In this document: positions 25,101 through 35,300 of the stretch, piece by piece
Position numbering within the stretch: the stretch's first letter is position 1
How the letters are laid out: every line of letters starts with the position of its first letter
Source of the DNA: Antedon bifida
Lineage: Eukaryota; Echinodermata; Crinoidea; Comatulida; Antedonidae
Assembly: GCA_963402885.1 (NCBI GenBank)
Contig: OY727095.1
Location: 3,787,001 to 3,851,000 of the forward strand
Direction of reading: 5' to 3'
DNA: 64,000 bases
Made by a program: the position numbers and the translations under genes
Notes under the pieces: model-generated
Seen by the model: only the letters and a program-made list of their open reading frames with translations
What the model was told of the DNA's origin: nothing
Database searches by the model: none

Positions 25101-26653
25101 CCGTGAGGGCGTTGTTGTAAATCGGCCAGTTTCTAAGGATAATCCTGGTTCATATGTAAACATTGGCATGTTGAAGGTAAAATGAATTGTTTATAAATTT
25201 TGTTTCAATCCGTTGTTGTTTGGTTAAAAGTATATTGTTTATGTTTAATACAAATTGTCAATGTTTTTATTTTTAAAAGAATATTAGTAAGTAAGAGAAT
25301 TTATGCTATGATTATTATTGTATTTTCAGGAGGCTAGGGTTGATAAACAATTAAGTGCAGGTATTCGAGTGACAGTAAAATTAAAACAAGACGAACCTAA
25401 TGACAGTTAGTATTGCAGTTAACCCAATACATAGGTTTTTATTTTAAAGTTTAGAACACATAGTTTAATCAAACATAAATAAATTGTAAATGGTGCAATG
25501 GCTCCAAATTGTAGGTGGTTGCTTAAAATTCACCTTCTGCAGGTAAAGCTTGGACGTGACACATGGACATGCAAGCGACAGTTGAAATAGTCCATGGCTT
25601 TTGATTGGTAAAATGACTTGTATTGCGCTTACGTCCTAATGATAACCAAGTCGACTGTTTATGATTTTACGCACCAGGATATTCGTCGTCCTCCCCTAAC
25701 CATCCTGTTTCGTAAATTCCGTATTGAGGTAGTTGCCAAGCTAATGTAGGATTTTTCCATAACACAAGTTTAACTACACTACGTGTATATTACTTTTGAA
25801 AATTTCATAATACTTATAACACTGGCAATAACACATTTTTTTTTATCTCAAAGAGTTGAAGTATTATTCTGGTACGGTTGTGTCTCCATCATCGCCAAGG
25901 TCAGAGGCTGGTCTGTATTGGGGGTATTCTGTGAGGCTAGCGCCCAGCTTGGGTGCTATATTTTCACAAAGCCCTTATCCAGATGGCTATGACATCTGCA
26001 TAGGAACATCAGAAAAGGGAACGAGTATAGATCAGTTTCAAATGCCAAAATTTAAGTAAGAAATTGTATATTTTTATAGTAGTATTAAACTGAATATTTA
26101 TAGGTTGAACCATAACCTGTAACTGTTAAATGTATTTATCTGTAAAGTGAATGTTCAATTTTAAATGAATGTCTAAATTATTTTCTTTTTGTTCCAGTCA
26201 TTTACTAGTTGTGTTTGGAGGACTGAAGGGTTTAGAATCTGCACTTGATGTTGACCCTGACCTGCATACAGATGACCCAAGCCACCTCTTTGACCACTAC
26301 CTGAATACTTGTCCAAACCAGGGTAGTAGAACTATTCGAACAGAGGTATGTATACAGCATTAGCTGGTCATTAGGTATAAGTCTACCATAGGATATTAGC
26401 CCACCATAGGGATAAGCCCATCCCAAGATATTATCTCGTAGGAAATAAGGCAATCCTAGGATATTAGCCGACCATAGGGATAAGCCAATCCTAGGATATT
26501 AGCCCATTCCATTGTATTAGTGTTTGAATATTTGACATAACTGTACTGTATTTTCATTGAAAACATCTAAATTACTTTTTTTAGGAAGCACTGCTTATAA
26601 CGATGTCAGGCTTGAGGTCAAGAATACACGAAACAATGTCATGTGACATGTGA
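22121..26653 (+). CDS. SPOUT1: SPOUT1/CENP-32 (C9orf114) putative RNA methyltransferase, 12 exons, 364 aa
   Basis: SPOUT-superfamily methyltransferase; the human protein associates with mitotic spindle/kinetochores and is thought to modify RNA. Exons 22121-22144, 22337-22367, 23214-23327, 23968-24056, 24203-24273, 24387-24473, 24884-24933, 25043-25176, 25330-25405, 25854-26055, 26198-26345, 26585-26653 total 1095 nt, all GT/AG with matching phases. Features: a Lys/Glu-rich N-terminal tract (residues about 2-55), the family hallmark AVPGSILANAQSPELRTYLA, then ARILQYLECPQYLRK, GLLNPLDCPHH, GLYWGYSVRLA, and the C-terminal knot LLVVFGGLKGLE and NTCPNQGSRTIRTEEA, the expected SAM-binding loop. Length is close to the human protein (376 aa from memory). 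The ATG is followed by eight codons and a strong GTATGT donor; it is the only start that keeps phase. Confidence 0.95.
24483..24826 (+). repeat. Dispersed repeat copy in SPOUT1 intron 6
   Basis: Contains ATCTAACAACAGGACACTGA, CTCGCCTTGCCAAGATAGGAA, GTCTGTTAAAGGGCGTGGAACTGATC and CTTTGATCC, all recurring in the same order at 47094-47320 in ABL intron 5. Family unknown. The open frames across it on both strands are artefacts of the repeat. Confidence 0.75.
25545..25660. repeat. Degenerate GGTTCCCACTAG-type MITE
   Basis: GCAAGCGACAGTTGAAATAG, TTGATTGGTAAAATGACTTG, GCGCTTACGTCC and TGATAACCAAG follow the order of the copies at 3131-3418 but are heavily diverged. In SPOUT1 intron 9. Confidence 0.45.
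26346..26510. repeat. Short diverged tandem repeat in SPOUT1 intron 11
   Basis: Repeats of CC(A/T)AGGATATTAGCC and ACCATAGGGATAAGCC alternate several times with irregular spacing. No function seen. Confidence 0.7.
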
Positions 26654-26858
26654 CCAAGGACATCATACATTAAACATAATAGACAATAATGTATTTATTA
26701 CAAAGTCTCCTCCACTGGTGGCGATTTACTGTTTATTGGTAAAGATATCAGCCTATTAAAACAGGATTTAGAAAATATAATAATAAGAGTGTGTTTCATT
26801 TTTCACAACATTTGACTACACAGATGTGTGAAAAGTTGCTCGTTGTGGCTTGTTGTGA

Positions 26859-26864
26859 AATAAA
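26859..26864 (+). terminator. Candidate SPOUT1 polyadenylation signal
   Basis: AATAAA lies 206 bp after the SPOUT1 stop, just before a SINE starting at 26886. An ATTAAA near 26668 is an alternative. Choice between them is a guess from sequence. Confidence 0.5.
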
Positions 26865-26885
26865 GGGTCACTAATATACATTTGA

Positions 26886-27230
26886 GGAGTTGGATAGCCG
26901 AGTGTTTAGGACACTTGACTGTCATACAGATAGACCCGGGTTCAATTCCCGACAACTCCCAGTCCACTCAGCTGTAAATAAGTACCTGGTTGAAAATACT
27001 AAGGAGAAAAAAGGTGGCGTGGAAAGGAACTGGCCACCATACCACACAATTTTCAAACATTTTGTGGTCCAAAGACTTTTAAACATAATATATAGACTAT
27101 GTTCTAAAATTTTGGTCTGCAAGATTGATGTCCCCTCCTCCCACCTGGGAGCGGGGGAGTCTCTAGTTCAAGCTCTATCTGTATAATGTATGATATGCAC
27201 TGTAATATATATTAAAAGGACAGTCTATCT
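26886..27230 (+). repeat. tRNA-derived SINE downstream of SPOUT1
   Basis: The head mimics a serine/leucine-type tRNA: GGAGTTG at 5' pairs with CAACTCC at about 26953-26959, with A-box TAGCCGAGTGTTTAGG and B-box GGGTTCAATTCCC. The body contains CACTCAGCTGTAAATAAGTACCTGGTT, a stretch common in invertebrate SINEs, and the element ends near a T/A-rich tail. The anticodon arm is poorly formed, so a functional tRNA is unlikely. Confidence 0.7.
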
Positions 27231-27654
27231 TTTAGTTGATGTAAAATCATGTACTGTACATATAAAACACTTATGATGAGAGCAAAAGTTTTTTGGAAAA
27301 CAGTATGGTTGGTGGCGCTGTTTATTCTACTTCTGATTTGTGAAATCTGGTTAAGATAATTTTCCTTATTATATAAGATATGAAATCAGGATGACAGAGA
27401 GACAAACAATAATGTAAAAACAGACCCTAACTTGGGAAAAAAATATTTTTTTTGTAATTTTGTCACAAAAGTGCAACAAGAATGAATAAAATTACTATAC
27501 ATTAATGAAATAAAGATTCTTTTTTGTTTTGTTGCAATTTTTTTTTAGGTTTACCCCTTTTTTGAGTTAGTTCTACTACTATATGGTACAGAAATTCTAT
27601 TTTATCGCGGCGTGCAGTGTAGTGTATTTATTATTATTATAATTATAAGTTCAA
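27231..27654. other. Intergenic stretch, nothing assigned
   Basis: AT-rich DNA between the SINE and the probable ABL promoter; no repeat, frame or motif that I can support. Confidence 0.5.
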
Positions 27655-27975
27655 CAAACTGTCAGTACGCGCGCAAATAAATAGGAAGAGCGTGCGCGTT
27701 AAGCGTACGCGTCGAGCGTATGCGTGTACAATAAAACGGAAGTGCGTGAATAGAGGAGCGTATCTCTGCAATAATTATTTGGGTAAGTTTTATTTTTTGT
27801 TTTGTATGTACACAAAAAATAGCATCCCTCAAAAATTGCTATTTATAAATAAATTAATATTGTGCGATATGATATAAATGTATGCTATGTAAACTTTTGA
27901 ACGTTGCCCAGATTTCACTTCCCATTTTCACAGTTTTCAACCCCGGAAGTAGAGACACGATCGAACATGGCCGTC
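27655..27975 (+). promoter_or_regulatory. Probable ABL promoter region
   Basis: A local rise in CpG (GTACGCGCGC, GTGCGCGTTAAGCGTACGCG at 27666-27715) in otherwise CpG-poor DNA. ETS-type sites ACGGAAGTG (about 27736) and CCGGAAGT (27943-27950) and a YY1-like AACATGGCCG (about 27964) are typical of TATA-less housekeeping promoters. It lies just upstream of the only strong splice donor before ABL. The assignment to ABL is an inference. Confidence 0.5.
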
Positions 27976-28371
27976 GGTCGAACCCTGTGTTTTGAGACAT
28001 CGTTGTTGGAATTTCAACGCTTGCAAGTCTCAGAATTAGAAGCTTGATTCTGCAACATATTGGCAGGATTTAAAGTCTTTTATTCTTCTTAAATTTATTC
28101 AAAATAATGGATGTTAGGGATTCTTGAGCAAGCATATTTGGCCGTCGACAAACAGGCCTAATTTCAGCCCAGCATCGTCTGGGAATCTACTTTCAAGGGC
28201 GGAGAGGTATTCGTTCATTTGGCCTCCGCTGTGCGTTCTTGTTTAGGGCTACGCTAGCCTAGACCTGGAGGGTGCTAATCGTATAGCCTCTAGACCTGTT
28301 GTAAAACTACGCATGAACACGGATAATATAATTTGAACTTTAGGGTGCCTTTATTACAGGAATACAGAAAG
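27950..28371 (+). other. Probable ABL 5' UTR exon
   Basis: Less AT-rich sequence ending in a strong donor GAAAG/GTGAGT at 28371/28372. The ABL start codon lies 31 nt inside an exon that begins with a 3' splice site (TTTTTTGACAG/G at 32357), so a non-coding upstream exon must exist and this is the best candidate. The transcription start is not determinable by eye. Confidence 0.5.
27967..28047 (+). CDS. Possible upstream ORF (26 aa) in the ABL leader
   Basis: ATG overlapping the YY1-like site opens a 26-codon frame ending TGA at 28047, within the candidate 5' UTR exon. It would only be translated if transcription starts upstream of 27967. The peptide resembles nothing known to me. Confidence 0.2.
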   Translation: MAVGRTLCFETSLLEFQRLQVSELEA

Positions 28372-28799
28372 GTGAGTAAAAAAAAATATGAAAATTTGTA
28401 TAATCTTGCATTCATTTTATTACAAATTTTATTTTTACAGAAAGAATATTTTTTACTTATTATAGGAATATGAGAATATGTTTTATTATTTTTGATCTTG
28501 AAATCGGAAATAGGCCTAATATTAATAAATATCATAGACATCAACGTTATCGCACTGCCACAACACAATTGGTATATATAGATCGGCCATGGAGGTATAA
28601 CATTTTAATTTTGTACCTCCATCCATGGATCGGCCTGTACTGTAGCGAAACTGGCTGTATGAATTTTTTGGTTTTAATCAGATTTTGTCTATCTAGTAGG
28701 GGCTAGGTAGAATATCTATCATGTGGGTAGATTTGACTTTTTTCATTGAAGGATATTAGTTCCAATGTAGAAATATACAGAGACTGCATTATTAATATT

Positions 28800-28872
28800 T
28801 GTATAATGGTCTACTAGTAGAGTGTTTGCATATCAAGCAGAAGTGTCGGAGTTCGATTCCTGATGTGCATAA
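28800..28872 (+). repeat. tRNA-like SINE fragment
   Basis: A-box-like TAATGGTCTACTAGTAGAG and B-box-like GAGTTCGATTCCTG with tRNA-like spacing but no closing acceptor stem. It lies directly before a MITE copy. Confidence 0.4.
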
Positions 28873-28948
28873 CTTTTTTCTTTTTGAATCCATTGACAAT
28901 GGTTAAATTCCAAGAAAGATGCAACACAAGCAAATTTAGGATATTTAC

Positions 28949-29094
28949 AGCTCTGTCTATACACTATCTTTATGTGACAAAAAATGTGAAGTGCCCATAT
29001 ATTTATGGACATGATGATGTCATATCACTACCATATTTAAGCATACCACTACCACTTTTTTTGTCAAACTAGTTTGATAGTGTAGACAGAGCTT
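28949..29094. repeat. MITE family M1, copy 1
   Basis: Ends AGCTCTGTCTA...CACTATC and AGTTTGATAGTGTAGACAGAGCTT form terminal inverted repeats; the interior has GTGCCCATAT, GACATGATGATGTCATATCACTACCATATT. Eleven copies of this family lie between 28.9 and 62.8 kb. Confidence 0.9.
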
Positions 29095-32000
29095 AAGCCT
29101 TTGTAAAAGCATATCCAGTCCGATTAAAACAGAAGGGTTTCCACTCTCGCATAACTACAATAGTATTTTCCTGGTCTCGATGATAAATAGAGGGCAGTCT
29201 TGAGCTTAAAAACTACCTCCCTTTTTTTAATCAGATGTTGGCATGGATGTGTTAGGTACTGCCACATTCATAATGTAAGTTATGTGACATGTCACTTATA
29301 CTAAGTCTAGAAACAACATTTTACATTCCTAACTTTTTTAGACACAAAACATTAAAATAAAGGTACCTGTCAAGGTAATAACTGCTATTCTAAAAACTCA
29401 GGACAAAATTTAATTTATACTGTAGTTGCTGCACTAAAACCACTTTCCGCTGCCACTTTACTTATTATCCAATCTTTATACCTGTAAAGTGATATCATTT
29501 TCCAAGAATAAACATCCCTTTATAAACATGGTTGCAATTTCGTGCTCAGTCAAGCATGAAGTTTACTTATTTTCTTGCCAAGCCAGAACCTAACACCATT
29601 TATTATCTTATCATTGCCAACTGAACTGAATTAATTGCATAAATTGATCGCAAACCAGCTCAAACATTTGAAGCCAAAATTTATTTATAAAACTAAAGTA
29701 CATTGCTAAAGTGATTGTTATGGAGCTTAGCACTGTTATTATATCATACGTAGACATGTACAGTACAGTAGTCTATGTCTACCAACCTCCAACATAGTTG
29801 TTGGATTTTGTTGTCCATCGGTACTTTTACCACTTCACTACAAGATGACAACATTTTCCTGCATGGTCAAAGAAAAATAAAATACTGTCTGTATACTACA
29901 ATGTCTAATATCCCATTTGCACCTACCATTGGGTTCTAGTCCGTTCCTGAGCAGAGCTGCACCAGGATTGGGTCCAAATTTAATTGCAAAATCCGGTCCA
30001 AACATACAGTAAAAGCCTCTCCAGGTCCCACCTCGAGAGGTGGTCCAGGCCTAGGTCTATAAAATGTTTGTAAAGTGGTTAAAATACCCTCTTTAAAGAA
30101 GTCCTGGTTAAACAAAATGTTGGGATGGGAGGAGGGTCACAGTTTAAACCTAATCACAACAATCAGATAATTGTGTGCAGTAGTGTTTACCGAAAGCCTC
30201 TAGAAGTGCGCCATTCATCCCTGTACAGTTATTGCTAAAGGAAGTCTCATATCAGCAATATGTTTCAAAAAGCCTACATTCCAAATGTCAAATATATTAC
30301 TCAATTATTATTACAGCTCTGGTGAATAATACATTACATTGTACTTTTTTGTCCTTCAGAAATAGGAACAACACACTGTACTTTTACTTTTGTATTGCTG
30401 TTTGCATTATTGATATGGCTTTTTAAATAATAAATTATGTTGTACTTTTTTGTCACAGCTTTCAAATTAATTTTTTGGATTACGTATTTTGATTGTTATT
30501 GGTTAAATTTAAACATTTTGCAAAGTATTCCATGTTGTTATCATCAAAAATGTTAGATCACAAATTAAAAATCAGGTCAAATGTGTATTGTTTTTTTCTT
30601 CCGCTCTGTGACTGAGAGGTGTGGCAATTTCATAAGATTTCTTTTTTATTTATTTTTTTTTTCTACAAGATTTTAATCAATTTAGATATTGTTATGATTC
30701 TTTTAATACCGTACAATAATTTGCAAAATATAATCCAGCTCTCATTTCGCTGTAAATAAAACAGGAAATTGCAAAATAAGAATTGCATATTTTTCAAAAA
30801 AATATTATGTTAATGTTTCTTTATGTCATTTGTGTTAGTTTTCAAATATGAAATAGAATTATGTCATGATTTTTCAATTTCAAATCAACTAATATCAATA
30901 TTGTTATTGGTAACTTGCATCTTTATAATTATTTATAAGCTTTAAAATAAAATTTATTTAAAAAATGATACTAAAAATGACTTTTTGGTACTTGACTGAT
31001 TCTATTCACCTGCCACCACATTTATAAATGACTGATAAATATTGTAGGCTGTATTTACTTATTTTCCCCATAGTATACTGTTTTCTCTCCTCAATTTTGA
31101 TTCTTTCTGCAATTAATTACAATCAACAATATTCCATTGTCTTTGTTCAATGCATGATTCTATTTTGCTAAATATTAGAGACAGTGGGTATAAAAACACA
31201 GTGTAGAATTGAATACAAGAAAATACCCATGTTACAAGTTTTGTATTCAGCTGCTAGGTGGTCCCTGCTGTGTTCCTTGTAACTGGACCCAGACTTGATT
31301 GAAAACGGTTCCTAGCAGCAGAGGTTGTAATAAGATTGCCGAGTTGGTAGTACATATTTATGGGAAGCCTACTGAACTACCGGTTTTAGTGTGTTAAGGT
31401 TATCAAGTTTAGAGATCAAACATAATGTTTAGTTCTTGTTTTAAGAATATTACATTATATGTTTATTTGTATCGTAAACTACTGGTATAATATTATTGAA
31501 ATTAGTATATCATTATAGTATAATTGCTAATAATATTAGCTTCATTTTTAGAATTAAACATAAAAACTTTCTACTGTAGTGTAATTTAAATCAACCAGAC
31601 TTGCAATGCAATTATTAAATAATTATTTGTACACTGTCTTTTACTTACAGTATCATTAGATTTTTATTCAACCCTTGTTAAAAAATTGTTTTTTTATTCA
31701 ATACAATTAATAATAATTTTATTACACTTTTTTTACACTTCAACTTGTGATGGTATAGTACATCCATAATAAACAGTACATAACAAGTAAATTATGGGGC
31801 AAATCAAACTTAAATATTCTGGCAGACAAGTGTAGATGCATCTTTGAGAAATGCATACACAACAAGTTCTCCCAGTTCACGCTCTAGTAAGCTCAAGATC
31901 AGTTTTCTCTTGGTTTCCAATCACTGGTACCAGCAGTAGAGCTTGAAGGAGAGAATGAATCTAATTTCTGTACCTATGTTATGGAAGCTTCAAAGTGCTT

Positions 32001-32118
32001 GGAGAACAACGGAGCGGTGTAATGGTTCCTCGGCTTCTTCTTCATTGTTTGGTTATCTTAGGACATTTCATGGACATTTTTTTGTGGAAAACGCTTAAAA
32101 ACATTGTGCGCTATATAA

Positions 32119-32276
32119 AGGCTCTGTCTACACTATCAAACTGAAAAACTATTATGTGCCTAATGGACATGATGATGATGTAGATGATGTCATATTACTA
32201 CCATATTTGGGAAGGTCAAACTAGTTTGATCAGAGAATCTTCCCTGGTGGTTTGATAGTGTACTGTAGACAGAGCT
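32119..32276. repeat. MITE family M1, copy 2
   Basis: AAGGCTCTGTCTACACTATC at the left, GATAGTGTACTGTAGACAGAGC at the right. The interior carries an extra 20-bp segment. It ends about 80 bp before the acceptor of the first ABL coding exon. Confidence 0.9.
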
Positions 32277-32387
32277 AATTATTATTATGAATAATTATTA
32301 ATCTGTATTTTTTATTTTTTCCAATTGTATTATATTCTTTGCTCTCTTTTTTGACAGGTGTTGAGTTTGCGTTGAGGGCCATGTGAA

Positions 32388-35300
32388 ATGGGACAAACCC
32401 CATCGAAAGATGAGACGCGAAGGTCGTCACGAAGGAAGGGTGGCAAAGGAGATCAAGGTATGTTTCTGTAAATATACACGCACAATCAATTAAAAAACTT
32501 TGACTGTACACATACTGTAGTACAAGTTTAATAGGAGATTGAATTTGTTTTCTTGAATATGAACATGGCTTTTAGTGCGTGTAGGATCAAATTATAAAGC
32601 CCCAAACTTGCAGAATTTATAATCAGAATTTTTAAAAGTTTACTTTATTGGCTATTACTGTAACTATCTGTTATTGGTCCAGATATTGTACTGGATCGAT
32701 ACTCAGTAGTTTACATTTTTTTTGTGCTATTAAAAAAATGTGGTATTTCAAATGTACATTAATGTACGTACAGTTGTAGAACATGAGCACAATAGGGAAG
32801 TCTTGAAAGTTGATGGTACACTAAATAGTACAATTTACTCTACATGTTAACATTATTCCTAGAATCGGTCATTAACAATTATTACAGTTTTGTGGCTTGT
32901 ATTAACTGTGATCTTCATACAGTATAAAATGTAACAATTGTTTTCTTAAACCTTTTGTAAATTAACTACCATATTCCTCTAGTAGTTATATTCTATTTAT
33001 TGCATGTTTGCATAGTAAAGATAGAGGTAGTAAGAGGAATAGAAGCGGAAGATGGCGTAGAAACGTTCTCTTTAAAACCCATGGTAAGCGAGTTAATTTT
33101 GTATCTAAAAAGCTCCTACTCATAAATTAGTGTTGCCATGCCAACAGCATCATCCGAAAAATCACCTCAAAATTAATCTTCATTACTGGTCATTTTCACT
33201 AATTTATTTCGTATGTATTCAATTTTGTAAATTTAAGTTTACATTTTCCGACAAATTCAGACATATTTTCATGTTCGAGAAATATTGTATAGTTGTTAAA
33301 TGTAATAAATTTCAATTTTACACACATTTCTTGAGATTAGCTACCCTGTTTTTGGATTTCATTCGCTGGATGTTAATTTTCCAAGATTTAACCAAACGTT
33401 TTTATAGGACTTTAGAGAGGTCAAAGGTCAACAGAAGCGTGTTTAGAGCAGCTTAAAATTGCTAACAGCAACAGTTGTTGGGATTAGCGAAGGCGTCAAA
33501 GTCTTTGCAAGAAAATCAATCTTCTTGAGGCGTCTTCTCAAAATGAAATATTTGGTAACAAAACATGAAAATGTAAAGGATTGTATTTACTGGACCAGGA
33601 CCATTTATGTAATGACAACTAATAATAATAGACTCTGAGATTATTAAACAATGTTACAGTATTACTGTATGAAACATACAGTTTGAAACTATTTTTATCA
33701 TATCATATATCATATGATTGTATTCTTATTTCACGTATAATCGTTATTTTATCATTCCAAGGACCATATGTTTGTCCAAATTACGGTTTCTCAATATCAT
33801 ATTGTGTCATTGCGATAACCTGTGTATAAGCTCTTCTATCTATATTTGGATGATTTTCATGCAAAATTATCTCAATGCTTTGTACATACTGTAACCACCT
33901 CCATACTGTAACATCAGTTTTATCCACTACACTTTTGACCTTCAGTTATAAAGGCCATCATTCTATCTTGACCTAGTTTCCTGCAATGTCATTTTGAACT
34001 GACTGTCAGATGTTTACACCTAAAAAGCTCAAATGCATGATATTATCTCTCTTCTCTCTCTCCCCTACCCCCATCCCCACATTATTTTTACACTTTTTGG
34101 AAGTTACCATAAATTGGCATTTTACAGAGTATCATTTTGAATCAACCTTTTCTCCCACATACTTTGATATCATTCCTCTATCCTTCTCCAACTCCCACCT
34201 GATATTATACCGTCTATTCAGTTTGAAAATATGACACCCCTGGAAGTTTACCATAAACCAATTAATAGATATATAATTAGCCTCTGACAGAATGCTATCA
34301 CAAGATTCCAATCTAATTCTAAAATTAACTTGCATTGATTGATAAAGTTGTAATTGCGTGAGGAATTATTTAACAATTAAAATATTTCTGCAGAATTTAA
34401 AGGGTTTAATTATAGTGCAAAGTTTCAGATAACAAGTATATATTTGACTTCTGTATGAATGGGTGAAGGCCAATGGGATGTGTTTTGGTTGAGTTATTCC
34501 TGTTGCCTTTAAATAGAAAAATTGATTACATTTATTTTTTTAATCCACACTTTCTCCTCACTCGTTCATCCGGTAACCATGTCTTCGTTGGAGGAGGACC
34601 TTGTCTTTAAGTCCAGTCTCCTGACGTCATCTTTCCAATATGATGATGGTCAAATATGGTAATGGTCAAATATTTGTTGTTGTCCAGTGTTTAAAAAAAT
34701 GTTCTTTTTCTCTTCTTTCTCATGTCTTCTTTTTTGTGCTTCGATAACCTGGCAACCAATTAATTTTTAAAATGTATTTATTTCTTCTTACACTGAGGAA
34801 CCTCTTCAGTCAAAGACTGTTCTTCCACAGGGCCCTCTTTGTAGAAGGAAGTTAATTCTCCTGAATTTAATTTTTTAAAACCATGCTATAAAATGAATTG
34901 AATATCCCAGTATACTTCTTTGAATGGTGTCCGAACTCATTAATATTCAATAACATACTGGTTGGCTAAAAAAAAATCACAAGTTTTCACTTATGTAGGC
35001 CAGTTCATGTCCATCCTTTTAATTAGATTGTCGTTTTTAAATCATACCCACTTTGCTAATAACGGACACTAATAAACAATGGCTGGCGATTGCATGTTTG
35101 CATTCCTTTGTTATTGACCAGTGATGAGTGTTTTAGCGTCGACAGGTAATGGCACTGTATCAAAGTGCTTTACCTTTGTCTAAAAAAATCATTGGTTCAA
35201 ATCATTTGAAGATTATTTTTGTTATAAACTCAGAATTGTGTATGAAATTGAAAATATGTGAATTTGCAGTGTCACTCGTTTACTTAGAATCATGATCCTC

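Larger units (their letters stand above)
28372..32357 (+). other. Probable ABL 5' UTR intron
   Basis: About 4 kb of AT-rich DNA between the candidate donor and the acceptor in front of the first coding exon. Besides two MITE copies and a tRNA-like fragment I see one short inverted repeat (GCTGCTAGG near 31250 and CCTAGCAGC near 31310). No coding sequence supported. Confidence 0.4.

Noticed and set aside
26886-26960. tRNA gene (Ser/Leu-like)
   Set aside because: Acceptor stem and boxes are present but the anticodon arm is poor and a SINE body follows directly; taken as a SINE head.
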